Of a DNA stretch of 64,000 nucleotides, positions 39,393 through 48,413 are shown piece after piece. Position 1 is the stretch's first letter, and each line of letters begins with the position of its first letter. The notes below the pieces were generated by a model. The model saw only the letters and a program-made list of their open reading frames with translations. It made no database searches and had not been told where the DNA came from. The DNA is taken from contig NC_063024.1 in NCBI RefSeq assembly GCF_020509005.1, forward strand, positions 868,001 to 932,000, given 5' to 3'. Origin of the DNA: Fulvia fulva (taxonomy: Eukaryota; Ascomycota; Dothideomycetes; Mycosphaerellales; Mycosphaerellaceae). Made by a program: the position numbers and the translations under genes.

Positions 39393-39397
39393 ATATT

Positions 39398-41440
39398 AAG
39401 GCGGTTTTAACACTATCGAAGGCCGATAACGGTAGATCTATATAGAACCTACCTAAGTCATTAACACTATAGTAACCGCTATTTGTACAACTTCCCCCTC
39501 CCCTAAAGGATATTAGGGAATACTAGAAGTTTAGAGATTAGGGTACTCTAATAAAAGAAAAAGAAGATGTCGTTTAGTTCGACCTATCCGCACACCTAGC
39601 GCCACCTTAGGTTATAGGTAATAAGAGGTCAAAGGGGGGACGGAGATAATAACTCTAAAGAGTATAAGACTAAATACTATAAGGCTCTTATCGCCTAGAT
39701 ATTCTATCTAGACCCTATAATAAGCTAGGTAGAGGAGATTCTAAACGACGTAGAAGAATATATATTTGCTACTATTAGGCAGGCTATAGCCTATTAGTAG
39801 GAAGTGCTAATCCTAAAGTCCTATAAGGTAGCCGTAGGAGACCCCGAATAGGGATATATATAGAGAGAGGTAATCGAGAACGAACTTATTACCTTAGTAA
39901 GTAACAACACCTAGGAAGTAGTTGTACCGCTAAAGGGTACGAATCTAATTACTTCTAGGTAGGTCTTTAATATGAAAAGAATGATTAGTAGAGCTATTAA
40001 GAAGTTTAAGGTAAGACTAGTTATAAGAGGGTTTTTATAGAAATATAGGGTTGACTTCGAAGAGACCTTTATACCTACTGTTAGACATAATACTCTCCGA
40101 GTATTTATAGCAGTAGTGTATAAGAGAGATCTCGAGATGTACCTAGTAGATATAAATAATGCTTTTACCTAAAGTAGCCTTCTTAAAGATATCTATATAA
40201 TCCCACCCCTAGGAGTTAAAGCTCCTCTAAACATAGTGTTTAAGGTCCTACGAAGCCTTTATAGGCTTAAGTAAGCAGCTAGAGACTAGAACAAGCTCTA
40301 TGTTACGAAGCTAGAGAAGATTAGATTTACCTAGTCCTAGGTAGATCTATGCCTACTTAACTATACGGATAGAGACCTTATAGTCCTTACCTATATAGAT
40401 AATATACCTATTATAGCTCTGAAGCTATTAGATGTTTAGTAGTTTAAGGCTAAGCTTAGAAAAGTGTTTAAGATTAAAGATCTTAGTGAACCTACGAAGA
40501 TCCTTAGAATAAGGATTATAAGAGACAGGTCCTAAGGCACTTTAAAGCTTAATTAAGGACACTATGTCTACGCTAACTTAGCCAAGATAAATATAGCTAG
40601 AGAGAAGGCTACGCTAACCTACTTACCTATAGAGAGCTACGAGCATTTAGTGCCTACGGTACCTATAGATAAGAGGTGTAACAAACAGGATTACTAGAGC
40701 TATAATAGTACCTAGATGTAGCTAATAACAATAACAAGGCCAGACTTAGTATTCCCCCCTAGAAGAATTAGCTTATATGTTACTAATCCCTCGTAGTAGT
40801 ATATAAAGGCTTTAAAGAAGCTCTCCCGATACCTACGGTCGTACCTAGACCTAGGTCTTATATATAGAAAGGGAGGGGGCAATCTCTAGGGATACTCGGA
40901 CTCTGACTACGCTATAGACAAAGTAGATAGAGTCTCAATTCTAGGATACGTATAGTTCCTTTATAGATCACCTATGTCCTAGATAAGTAGGAAGTAGAAG
41001 TCTATTATAACATTAACAATAGAAGCTAAGTTTATAGCTATAAACGTAGCCGCAAAGTAGTCACAATTTCTTGCTACTGTCCTTAGGGAAATGGGGTGCC
41101 TAGAACTGGTAGGAAAGAGCTCTTTCTAGCCGAGTATAAGGGTAAGCAAGGGCACTATTAACGAGCTAAGGCTAGTTAAGCTTATAGGTAATAACTAAGC
41201 CGCTTTGACACTTATTAGAGATGCCTATATATATAAAAGATCAAAGTATATTGATGTTATATATAACTATGTCAGACATCTCTAGTAGTAGAAGAAGATT
41301 ATAGTAGACTACTACTATATAAAGGATATAGCTACTAATAGGTTAATAAAGCCCCTTAATAGCTAGTAGTTCTAAAACTTTATAAGGTAGCTCTAGCTTA
41401 CGTAAAGGGATTATAGGAGACTATATAGCCTAAGTAGGAG
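39398..41440 (+). pseudogene. Copia reverse transcriptase and RNase H (RIP-inactivated)
   Basis: A spacer from 39398 to about 39840 is followed by the Copia RT (V-V-P-L-K-G-T-N, F-N-M-K-R, K-V-R-L-V-I-R-G-F, V-D-I-N-N-A-F, then Y-I-D-N-I where the catalytic Y-V/I-D-D-I is expected). RNase H begins near 40910 (D-S-D-Y-A, S-I-L-G-Y, S-R-K, E-A-K-F-I-A). A purine-rich stretch (TAAGTAGGAG) directly precedes the 3' LTR at 41441. The second catalytic Asp of the RT has become Asn. Many RIP stops are present. Confidence 0.75.
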
Positions 41441-41553
41441 TGTTAAGAACATATAGGCCGTAGGACAAGTATATAGGTATAGGTGTGTTATGTAACTAGA
41501 TCACGTGACTAGGGTTTACTAGCCTATAGGCTAGTAAACATCCGGACAGCTAG
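41441..41553 (+). repeat. Copia 3' LTR, first 113 bp
   Basis: It starts TGTTAAGAAC, keeping the TG terminus that the 5' LTR has lost. It ends in GCTAG, the left half of the duplication made by insertion of the 2.4-kb element. The remainder of the LTR is at 43930-44050; 113 + 121 = 234 bp, the same as the 5' LTR. Confidence 0.85.
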
Positions 41554-41880
41554 TGTTAGGAACCGCTGTACGTTATCCTAACCGGGCTTGGATCTTTGCA
41601 GTGATGTCTCTGACTCGTTGAGAAGGTAGTGGTCCCAAACAGTATATGGTGTATACTTAAAATGAGTTGAGCACGAGGCTCCTATCTACTTGCAAAGGAG
41701 CGTCGTCTATATAGTACTATGTCTTGGCGCGGTCACCTCGCTCACGAGTGACCTAAGTGACCCTGAGTCACCTCGTTCACGAGTGACCCAAGTGACTCCA
41801 ATACACTGGCTGCCTAGTGATCTCCCCTCGTTCTTCGCTTGTCTGACAAATGAGCTTCTCCCACCTTTCAGACCGTAACA
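41554..41880 (-). repeat. LTR of the gag-only element (its 3' LTR)
   Basis: 327 bp, TG...CA termini on both strands. It contains two direct copies of a TCACCTCG(C/T)TCACGAGTGACC-like block near 41736-41790, and each copy can fold on itself (GGTCAC paired with GTGACC). Confidence 0.88.
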
Positions 41881-41964
41881 CCATCCCCCTCCCCAGGATC
41901 GGTGTCCCAACGATCACGTGTCATGATGATATAAGCGAATGTCCCATCATTTTCATTCCTCAGC

Positions 41965-42477
41965 TTGTCCAAAATGTCTTCCTCCTCGTCACAGAAACGC
42001 GAACTTCGTGCCTCCCGCATCGAGCGACAGAATCACCTGGCCGAGTCCCCCTGCGAGAACTGTTGTTCGAAGTTGCGTCTGTGTTTCGTCATGCCCGGCT
42101 CCGACTCGCGGTGTTCCGAGTGTGTCCGTAGAGGTCGCGCCTGTGTCCGTACGTCGTGGGCCGCCATAGATCGGACCGAAGCATCCATAAAAAGAGAAAT
42201 CGAGCTGGCGGAGCAACAACAGGAATCGCTCCTGCAGCAACTGGAGCAGGTCCGGGCGATCCTCACCAGGAAGCGCCAAGTACTCGAGCAGAACCGTGCC
42301 CGTGAAGAAGAAAAACTCCGTTGCTTGGATCGTGAGCTCGCCGCCGAGGGAGACGATACTCGGGTCGTCCACCTGTCCGCATCCGAGCTGGAGAAGAGCC
42401 TCCAAAGCGTCGGTGTAGCGTCCCCTTTCTCCTGGTCTGGTTTTTGTTCTGATCCTCCTCCCGAGGCGCCTTCGTAA
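41965..42477 (+). CDS. Zn(II)2Cys6-pattern coiled-coil protein, antisense ORF inside the gag-only element
   Basis: An intact 170-residue ORF. Cysteines at residues 30, 33, 40, 50, 53 and 60 fit CX2CX6CX9CX2CX6C, the spacing of the fungal Zn(II)2Cys6 binuclear cluster; C34 is extra. A Glu/Gln/Leu/Arg-rich segment at about residues 70-125 should form a coiled coil, the order seen in Gal4-type dimeric DNA-binding proteins. The N-terminus is Ser-rich and then basic. No activation or middle-homology domain is present. It lies antisense to the element and 3' of its gag. A start at the second Met (residue 4) is equally possible. The function is inferred from the Cys spacing only; short Cys-rich coiled-coil ORFs like this are, as far as I recall, common as hypothetical proteins in fungal repeats. 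Confidence 0.7.
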   Translation: MSKMSSSSSQKRELRASRIERQNHLAESPCENCCSKLRLCFVMPGSDSRCSECVRRGRACVRTSWAAIDRTEASIKREIELAEQQQESLLQQLEQVRAILTRKRQVLEQNRAREEEKLRCLDRELAAEGDDTRVVHLSASELEKSLQSVGVASPFSWSGFCSDPPPEAPS

Positions 42478-42572
42478 GTCGTGTTCCAGTAGTCGTTTTG
42501 TGTTGACTTCTAGTCCTTAGGTCATCAAATCAAGAAGCCGCTGTTTGATGCCTTGTCGTCAGGTCGTTTCTG

Positions 42573-43571
42573 CTAAGCAGATTTCGAGAAGAAGTTCTCG
42601 CATTCCTGGTATGTCTTCTCTTCGCGAATCATTGCGTTGAACTCGCGGCTAACCATATTCTTCTTCTTGCAGTTTTTTGCAAAGTGGCCTTGCTCGCCAC
42701 ATACGTAGCAGGTGGAACCTTTGCTCTTCAGCCCCCTTCCTGTCCTACGATCCGTTACGTCCAATTCCATTGGGTCTCCGTAACTAGGGTCCTGACTTCT
42801 GGCCTTGAAGCCCCCTCTTCCGCTCGCGGCGGGTCTCTGGTATCCAGGCTGTACGTGTCGGTCGTACCTCAAATCCTGGAGCCTTTCGTCGATCTCCTTT
42901 GCTGCCTTGATCATCGCCCCTAGCGTCACAACGCTGGCGTTTCGGGATAGTTCGGCTTTAACGTTGTCCTTCAGCCCGAGGTAGAACTGCGATCGCAATG
43001 CTGCGTCGTTCCATTCTAGGTCGGCGGCATATCCTTGGAATTCTGAGGCGTACAGCGCTACAGAAGTGGTCTGTCGAAGTTGTCGGATATGTCGGTCGGC
43101 GTATACCTCCTCATTCGGTATCCCGTATAGATTATCGAGTTTCGTCTCAAACTCGTCGTAGTCGTGGAAAATTTTTCGAGTTTCCGTCTTCGGTGTCCCC
43201 CCCTCACCCTGGTTGTGGAGCCAGTCCTTGAGGTATGGTCGGAATCCTCTAGCTGCTTTTCCTCGTAGGAAGGATGCGGCGTACAAGACCTTGCCGGCCT
43301 CGCCTTGAAACTGGTGTGCGTTGAAGTGAAGGTACAACTGAACCTGCAGTTGAAAAGCCTCCAGTTTGTCCTTGGTCCCGTCGAACGTCTCCGGCGTAGA
43401 CACCTTAGGTGCACGGTGGTGGTCCTGTGAGTTCAGCATACTCATAGGAGCGTTGTTGTTCTTGCTGCTTCCTGTAATCGACATTTCGCTCATTCGTTCC
43501 GTAATGCCAGTTGACTGTGGCGTTCCTTGTCTTGACGGACTCCGGGTAGCGTCTCTCCCAGACATATGCAA
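42573..43571 (-). CDS. gag: Gag-like protein of a non-autonomous LTR retrotransposon
   Basis: An intact ORF of 332 residues. After a Ser/Thr/Gln-rich N-terminus there is a retrotransposon gag region at about residues 60-230 (T-P-E-T-F-D-G-T-K-D-K-L-E-A-F, then a-a-S-F-L-R-G-K-A-A, then L-R-Q-T-T-S-V-A-x-Y-A-S-E-F-Q). A CCHC zinc knuckle follows at residues 288-301 (C-Y-V-C-G-E-Q-G-H-F-A-K-N-C). Gag forms the particle and the knuckle binds element RNA. The protein ends shortly after the knuckle and no pol follows, so the element depends on another retrotransposon in trans. The start codon lies 27 bp inside the LTR at 43598, as expected for a gag start. Confidence 0.88.
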   Translation of the reverse strand: MHMSGRDATRSPSRQGTPQSTGITERMSEMSITGSSKNNNAPMSMLNSQDHHRAPKVSTPETFDGTKDKLEAFQLQVQLYLHFNAHQFQGEAGKVLYAASFLRGKAARGFRPYLKDWLHNQGEGGTPKTETRKIFHDYDEFETKLDNLYGIPNEEVYADRHIRQLRQTTSVALYASEFQGYAADLEWNDAALRSQFYLGLKDNVKAELSRNASVVTLGAMIKAAKEIDERLQDLRYDRHVQPGYQRPAASGRGGFKARSQDPSYGDPMELDVTDRRTGRGLKSKGSTCYVCGEQGHFAKNCKKKNMVSREFNAMIREEKTYQECENFFSKSA

Positions 43572-43597
43572 AGGGCCCTGGTGGTGGTGCTCAAAGT

Positions 43598-43924
43598 TGT
43601 TAGGAACCGCTGTACGTTATCCCAACCGGGCTTGGATCTTTGCAGTGATGTCTCTGACTCGTTAAGAAGGTAGTGGTCCCAAACAGTATATGGTGTATAC
43701 TTAAAATGAGTTGAGCACGAGGCTCCTATCTACTTGCAAAGGAGCGTCGTCTATATAGTACTATGTCTTGGCGCGGTCACCTCGCTCACGAGTGACCTAA
43801 GTGACCCTGAGTCACCTCGTTCACGAGTGACCCAAGTGACTCCAATACACTAGCTGCCTAGTGATCTCCCCTCGTTCTTCGCTTGTCTGACAAATGAGCT
43901 TCTCCCACCTTTCAGACCGTAACA
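43598..43924 (-). repeat. LTR of the gag-only element (its 5' LTR)
   Basis: 327 bp. It differs from 41554-41880 at TATCCC/TATCCT, GTTAA/GTTGA and CTAGC/CTGGC. Each is a CpA- or TpG-to-TpA type change. Confidence 0.88.
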
Positions 43925-44050
43925 GCTAGTATCTACCTATACTAACACCGGCGATACTATATATAGATATACGCTATCCTATTAGTTCCTTCTTCGTCTT
44001 TCGTATAATCCGCCGTCTTCTACTACTACGTAACTCGTACCTATTTAATA
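43925..44050 (+). repeat. GCTAG duplication and remaining 121 bp of the Copia 3' LTR
   Basis: The GCTAG copy at 43925-43929 is the right-hand TSD of the gag-only element. From 43930 the sequence continues the Copia LTR (TATCTACC...) to TTTAATA at 44050, followed by the GTATA duplication at 44051-44055. Confidence 0.85.
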
Positions 44051-47000
44051 GTATATAGTAAGAGTAATCCGGGATAAGATCCCCTATACCCGACCCTCGA
44101 AGTACGCGTCGCTAGCCTAGTCGTAGGAATACGTAGACGTAGTCCGTATAACGGTAGCGGCGCGGCGCCGGTAGAACGAGATAAAATAGGACGCTATATA
44201 CGTCCGATACCGCCGACTAGATAACGAGAAGGGTAGGATTATTAGGTGCTAGGGTAATATTACGTAGCGTAACGCCGTCCGTAAAGTTATAGGAGACCAA
44301 AGTAAGGTCTAGAAGCTCGTTAAGTAGGCGCGTACGAGGAAGCCGGAGACGCCGCTACTACTACTATAGTTCCTACCTATCCGTAATAGGTAAGGGGTCC
44401 TCTAGGAAGTATAGTAAGGTAGAGCCGACGCGCTAGTAGAGGCATTCTTCCCTCCTCCGGTTAATACCCAACTCGACGATATCGAAGGCTTCGTATACCT
44501 AATAGAGCTCGAGACTAGCTAAGAAGTAACGGAGGCGGAGGTACTAAAAGTACTAAAAGCGGCGCTACTAGATAAGGCCCTAGGACTAGATAAGATTCCT
44601 AACCGATTCCTTAAGTACTACCGCTAGACGCTCGCCCCGTATCTCGCGGGGCTATTTACGGTATACCTCTAGTAGTTATACGTACCGACCCCCTTCCGGT
44701 ACTCGAGTATAGTCGTCCTCCGTAAGGAGGGTAAGGCTAGATACGACGTTAGGAAGGCCTACCGCCTAATAGCCCTACTTAGTATAATTAGTAAGGCGCT
44801 AGAGCGTATCGTAGCCGATCGTATCTCTAAGCTAGCCGAGGAGTACTAGCTCCTCCTAGCCGAGTAGATAGGAGCCCGACTAGGGCGGTCTATAACAACC
44901 GCTCTAGAACTCGTTACGGAATAGGTTTATATAATCTAGGTAATACGTCGATAATAGGTCGCTACTCTACTATCCCTCGATATCTCGGGGGCGTTCGATA
45001 AAGTTTCCTACGCCCGACTACTCTATAACCTCCGGGCGAAAGGTCTACCTAGCTAGCTCGTTACGTTTATTAAGTCCTTCCTTAGTAACCGGTCTACGTA
45101 GCTCGTCCTAGAGGAGTAGCGTAAACCTTAGATACGGCCTATAGAAACGGGGATCCCGTAGGGCTTATCGCTCTCTCCGATCCTCTTCCTTTTCTTCGCC
45201 TCTACGCTGCTCCCGCTACTTAGGGGAAGCGCCGGCGGTACTAACTCCTATATAGGCTTTATCGACAATACGAACATCCTAATATATAGCGACTTAACTA
45301 AGACTAACTACCGCTAACTCGAAGCGGCGCTCGAGGTATATAACGAATAGGTAGCGCGATACGGGGTAGTCTTCGTACCTAAGAAGTACTAGATAATCTA
45401 CCTTACGAGGACCCCGAAGAAGTATAACCTCTAAGCTATAATCGAGGCCGGGACCGGCGTAAGCTAGATTACTCTATAGCTATCTATCCGGGTCCTAGGA
45501 TTCTAAGTAGACACGTAACTCTAGTAGTACGCCTACCTAAAGTAGCTCCGGTAGCGGGGAGACTAGAATAAAGCCTTAGTTATACGCCTCGCGGCCTCTA
45601 TATAGGGCGTAGCCTTCGTAAAGGTACGCTAGCTATATAGCTCTATCGTCCGACCGGCGATTACCTTTAGGGCACTAGTCTAGTATCTATCCTACGCGAC
45701 TAGCTAGATAAAGTAGATTTAAAACGTATAGAACGAATGTTTACGTAGGGCGACCGGGGTATACCGTACTATACCGACGTAGGTCCTAGAAGCGGACACG
45801 TAGATCGCGCTACTAGACCTCTACCTCTAATAGCTCGCTATAGGCTATACGCTCTAGACGGCAAATAGTAAGGTAGGGAGCGATATTAGCGCGGCGTACT
45901 AGGCGATTACGACACGCCTTCGATCTATAGCGCCTAAAAAGAAGACAGGATTATAGGCCTAGCGGTAGCTAGATACGTAATAAACCCCGATAGTAAAGTT
46001 CCGAGTATAGGCCCTAGCTAGTAGTATACTAGTAATAGGAGCGGGATAGGGACGCGAAGAACGGAAGGCTATAGCGAACGCGGTCCGTAGACATATATAG
46101 GGAATCTAGAACGAGCGCTAGGAGAAAGGCGAACGGCACCCGAACGGGCAACTACTACGGCGACGGGTATACCGACGAGAAGACGAGGCAGCGGCGAAGA
46201 TAGGACCTATTAGCCGAGACAGGGTAATGCTCTTCCGAGCCCTTACCCGCCTATAGGCAATAGTCGCGATACTACTCCGCTCGGAACATATTAGGTTTAA
46301 GGACTATCTATATCGCCGAAAGGTACCGGGAGTAGATAGTAGCCTATGCGAATGTGGTCGTGTCTAGACGCCGAAACACGTCGTACTATTCTGCCTACGC
46401 TTTATAGAAGCCCGGTAGGTAATACGCCTCGAGACTAGGGCTACAGACTTCTAATATATAATAGGCACAGCGCGTAGGATGCGAGTAGCTACACGAATAG
46501 TGATACGGACCGGCCTACTATAGCAGTTCTAGATAGCGGGTGAGATGGCAGCAAGAATAGGGGAGACAGCCTAGGAGGAAGAGCTCTAGGAAGCCTTCGA
46601 AGGCGCCCTGCCTATAGACGTAGTAGAACTCCGGCGGCACCGACGACTACGTAGGCGGGTGGACCGTGGCCTATAGCGACCCCGAGTATAGGAGGAATAG
46701 CGACAGGAGCACTGACAGAGTATAGGAGCCCGGAAGGGTCGACTCGTCGTCTACTCGACGGCCAGCTCGTTTTCCGCTCGACGGTCGACCTGTCTCCTGC
46801 TCGATAGGCGACCCGCCTCTACTAATAGTCGACCTGTCGTCTGCTCGATAGTCGGCTAGCTACTAACACTCGTTCCCAGGCACCGGGCAGATTGGCACTC
46901 CGGGGCGGCTGACCACCTAGTGCTCACCGCTTCTAGTACGACAGATTGACCGACAAGCAACAGAGAGAACTTACTGACACCTGAAGAGGGTTTTTCCCCG

Positions 47001-47094
47001 TACGACGGTTTTCCCCTCTCTCTTCCTCGATAGCCCCCGGCCTCGTAGACCTTTTAGGAGCTAGATAGGCATTATGAATGTATTTATTTATTTA
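44051..47094 (+). mobile_element. LINE A, 3' part: reverse transcriptase to tail
   Basis: LINE A resumes after GTATA. The RT block runs about 44460-45450 (L-G-L-D-K-I-P-N, A-Y-R-L-I-A-L-L, S-L-D-I-S-G-A-F-D-K-V). The catalytic F-V-D-D motif has become F-I-D-N. A Cys/His-rich C-terminus follows at about 46330-46395 (C-E-C-G-R-V...H-V-V-L-F-C). Imperfect CGAC-rich short repeats occupy about 46740-46860 in the 3' untranslated part. The element ends in a TTTA repeat at 47081-47094. RIP is strong to about 46,860 and fades after that. Confidence 0.78.
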
Positions 47095-47434
47095 CTAACC
47101 AGTACGAGTTCGGCGCCTTCCCCTTCTCCAGCGTCCACCACTGTCGCTCACCTGTCTCGATCTTCCCGTTCGGACCACCCGCCGCAGCTCTGAGCCACTG
47201 GCTGTCCCTGGCGTTCTGCAGAGCGACTTGGACGTTCAAGTCCGTGTGGCGGAAGTAGACCTGCCATTTCTGAGAGTCGGAGGATGCCGCGTAGGTGTTG
47301 AGGGTGCCCGTGGTGGTGGTTTCGACGCAGCAGCCGCCGGAGACGCTGACGAGGTAGTGCATTGTGGTGAGATTGTTTGATGACTTGTAAGTACGGAAGA
47401 TGTGATCGGTAAGGAGTTTGTTGTGTACGATCAT
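47084..47434 (-). CDS. Small lectin-like (possibly beta-trefoil) protein, C-terminus set by LINE tail
   Basis: A 116-residue ORF. The S-S-D-S-Q-K-W motif and the spaced aromatic residues (W-Q-V-Y-F, R-Q-W-W-T-L-E-K) resemble the Q-x-W repeats of ricin-type or other beta-trefoil folds. That is a suggestion rather than a firm family call. An internal Met (residue 25) before H-Y-L-V-S-V-S-G-G-C-C could also be the start. There is no obvious signal peptide. The last codons and the TAA stop fall in the TTTA tail of LINE A (47081-47094), so the original 3' end of the gene may be missing. It may be a truncated gene. Confidence 0.45.
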   Translation of the reverse strand: MIVHNKLLTDHIFRTYKSSNNLTTMHYLVSVSGGCCVETTTTGTLNTYAASSDSQKWQVYFRHTDLNVQVALQNARDSQWLRAAAGGPNGKIETGERQWWTLEKGKAPNSYWLVNK

Positions 47435-48413
47435 TCTTCCTATTTATCACCATCTCCAGAAACGCAGTTGCTTCGGCCTCGTCTTTGTCAAGCTCCGAGC
47501 TCCGTGGAGCTGCGTAATAGTGCTGCAGCTATGCGCTGTGCAGCTGCACGAAGCTCAAAACTGCTTCCTCATGCATCTTGCTGTGTCGACCAATGCTGCG
47601 CTTGCGCTGCCTTTAACGCAATCTGTGCAACACAGAATTGCCTGAATAAGACAGAGAGCCCAATTTGAGCAATGCACAATGCTGCGACAGCTGGGTCTTG
47701 CACACACTTTGCTTGGGAAGTATTGAGGCTAGTCTGGACTATGGTCGTCATGCGTTTAGCGATGTGAGCTCTGTGCTAATCGGCAACGTAGGTTTCGGTC
47801 TCTGTCATCGTGGAGTTCAAGATGACTTCTCCGCATAGGCTGTGAGCAGAGCTGCTCTTACACTAAGGAGAATCAAGGCTTCCTCAACTATCACTATCCA
47901 GCCCATGCTGTCGAAGATCTGCAGGCCCTGGGTAAGACTGCATTGCGCATTACTCCCTCCTGTCGAGTCAGGCCTACCATCTTTCGGAGCGCATATCGGC
48001 CACGATGGCTGCAGAAACTCTCAGAATTCGGGGTGTACAATGGCGTGTTGATCCAAAGGGGCGGGTCCTGGATGCCACACTCCCACTTAGTGTTATGACA
48101 GATCGACCTATTGCCGTCGCAAATCGAGGAAAGGTGCATTCGGCTCGCAAGGAAACGCTCTATCGCGTAAAGCCGTTTGATCTGGCCGAGAGTGCTATCG
48201 TTAGGCTAGACGACTACGAAGGCGTTGAGCGAAGGTCATCGGAAGCCCGCCGCTTTGGAATACATCCACCCTTAGTAGTTTTATTCCAGCTCCGCGAAAC
48301 ACCTTTGCCAACAGCATTGGCCTGGCAGATTACTACTTGTCTTCTGTTGTGGTTACCATCGCCTTTTGGCTTGCGGCGAACGGGACTCAAGCCGGGCACT
48401 TGAACTGCGAGGA
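47435..48413. other. Intergenic stretch, no gene recognised
   Basis: Normal CpA/TpG content, so outside the RIP block. Short ORFs occur on both strands, but none shows a domain, a convincing start context or agreement with the paralogues downstream. It separates the lectin-like ORF from the 3' end of the first SMI1/KNR4-like copy. Confidence 0.5.

Larger units (their letters stand above)
10024..39397 (+). mobile_element. Tandem Ty3/Gypsy chromovirus array: six LTRs, five internal regions, one TSD pair
   Basis: ATATT at 10024-10028 and at 39393-39397 flanks the complete array, so it derives from one insertion event. Between them six 519-bp LTRs alternate with five 5,250-bp internal regions, and the period is exactly 5,769 bp throughout (5 x 5769 + 519 = 29,364). 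Units differ by only a few substitutions and by no indel that changes the period. Domain order in each unit is gag, protease, RT, RNase H, integrase, chromodomain. Every unit is inactivated by the same RIP-type stops. The shape is that expected from unequal recombination between LTRs. Confidence 0.9.
41554..43924 (-). mobile_element. Non-autonomous LTR retrotransposon (TR-GAG-like, 2,371 bp), almost un-RIPed
   Basis: Two 327-bp LTRs (41554-41880 and 43598-43924) begin TGTTAGG and end GTAACA, and GCTAG is duplicated at 41549-41553 and 43925-43929. The internal region holds one gag ORF on the minus strand and one zinc-cluster-like ORF on the plus strand; there is no protease, RT or integrase. 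A purine-rich tract on the minus strand (GGGGAGGGGGATGG, 41881-41894) abuts the LTR at 41880, so the element's sense strand is the minus strand. The two LTRs differ at three sites seen, all CpA/TpG to TpA. It must borrow replication functions from an autonomous partner. Confidence 0.9.
1533..44050 (+). mobile_element. Copia-type LTR retrotransposon, split by four later insertions
   Basis: Overall span of a Ty1/Copia element in the + orientation. Its own sequence is 1533-3359, about 8323-9337, 9573-10028, 39393-41553 and 43925-44050. Domain order is gag with a zinc knuckle, protease, integrase, reverse transcriptase, RNase H; integrase before RT defines Copia. Both LTRs are 234 bp once the insertion in the 3' LTR is removed, and the flanks are GTATA on both sides. 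All coding segments carry many RIP-type stops. It contains LINE B, a solo LTR, the Ty3 array and the small gag element. Confidence 0.85.

Noticed and set aside
42573..43571. Reading the minus-strand gag gene as a host zinc-knuckle gene
   Set aside because: It sits between two 327-bp LTRs with a TSD, begins just inside the LTR and has a typical gag region.
48005..48403. + strand ORF of 132 codons upstream of paralogue A's 3' end
   Set aside because: No recognisable domain, unconvincing composition, and no supporting context.
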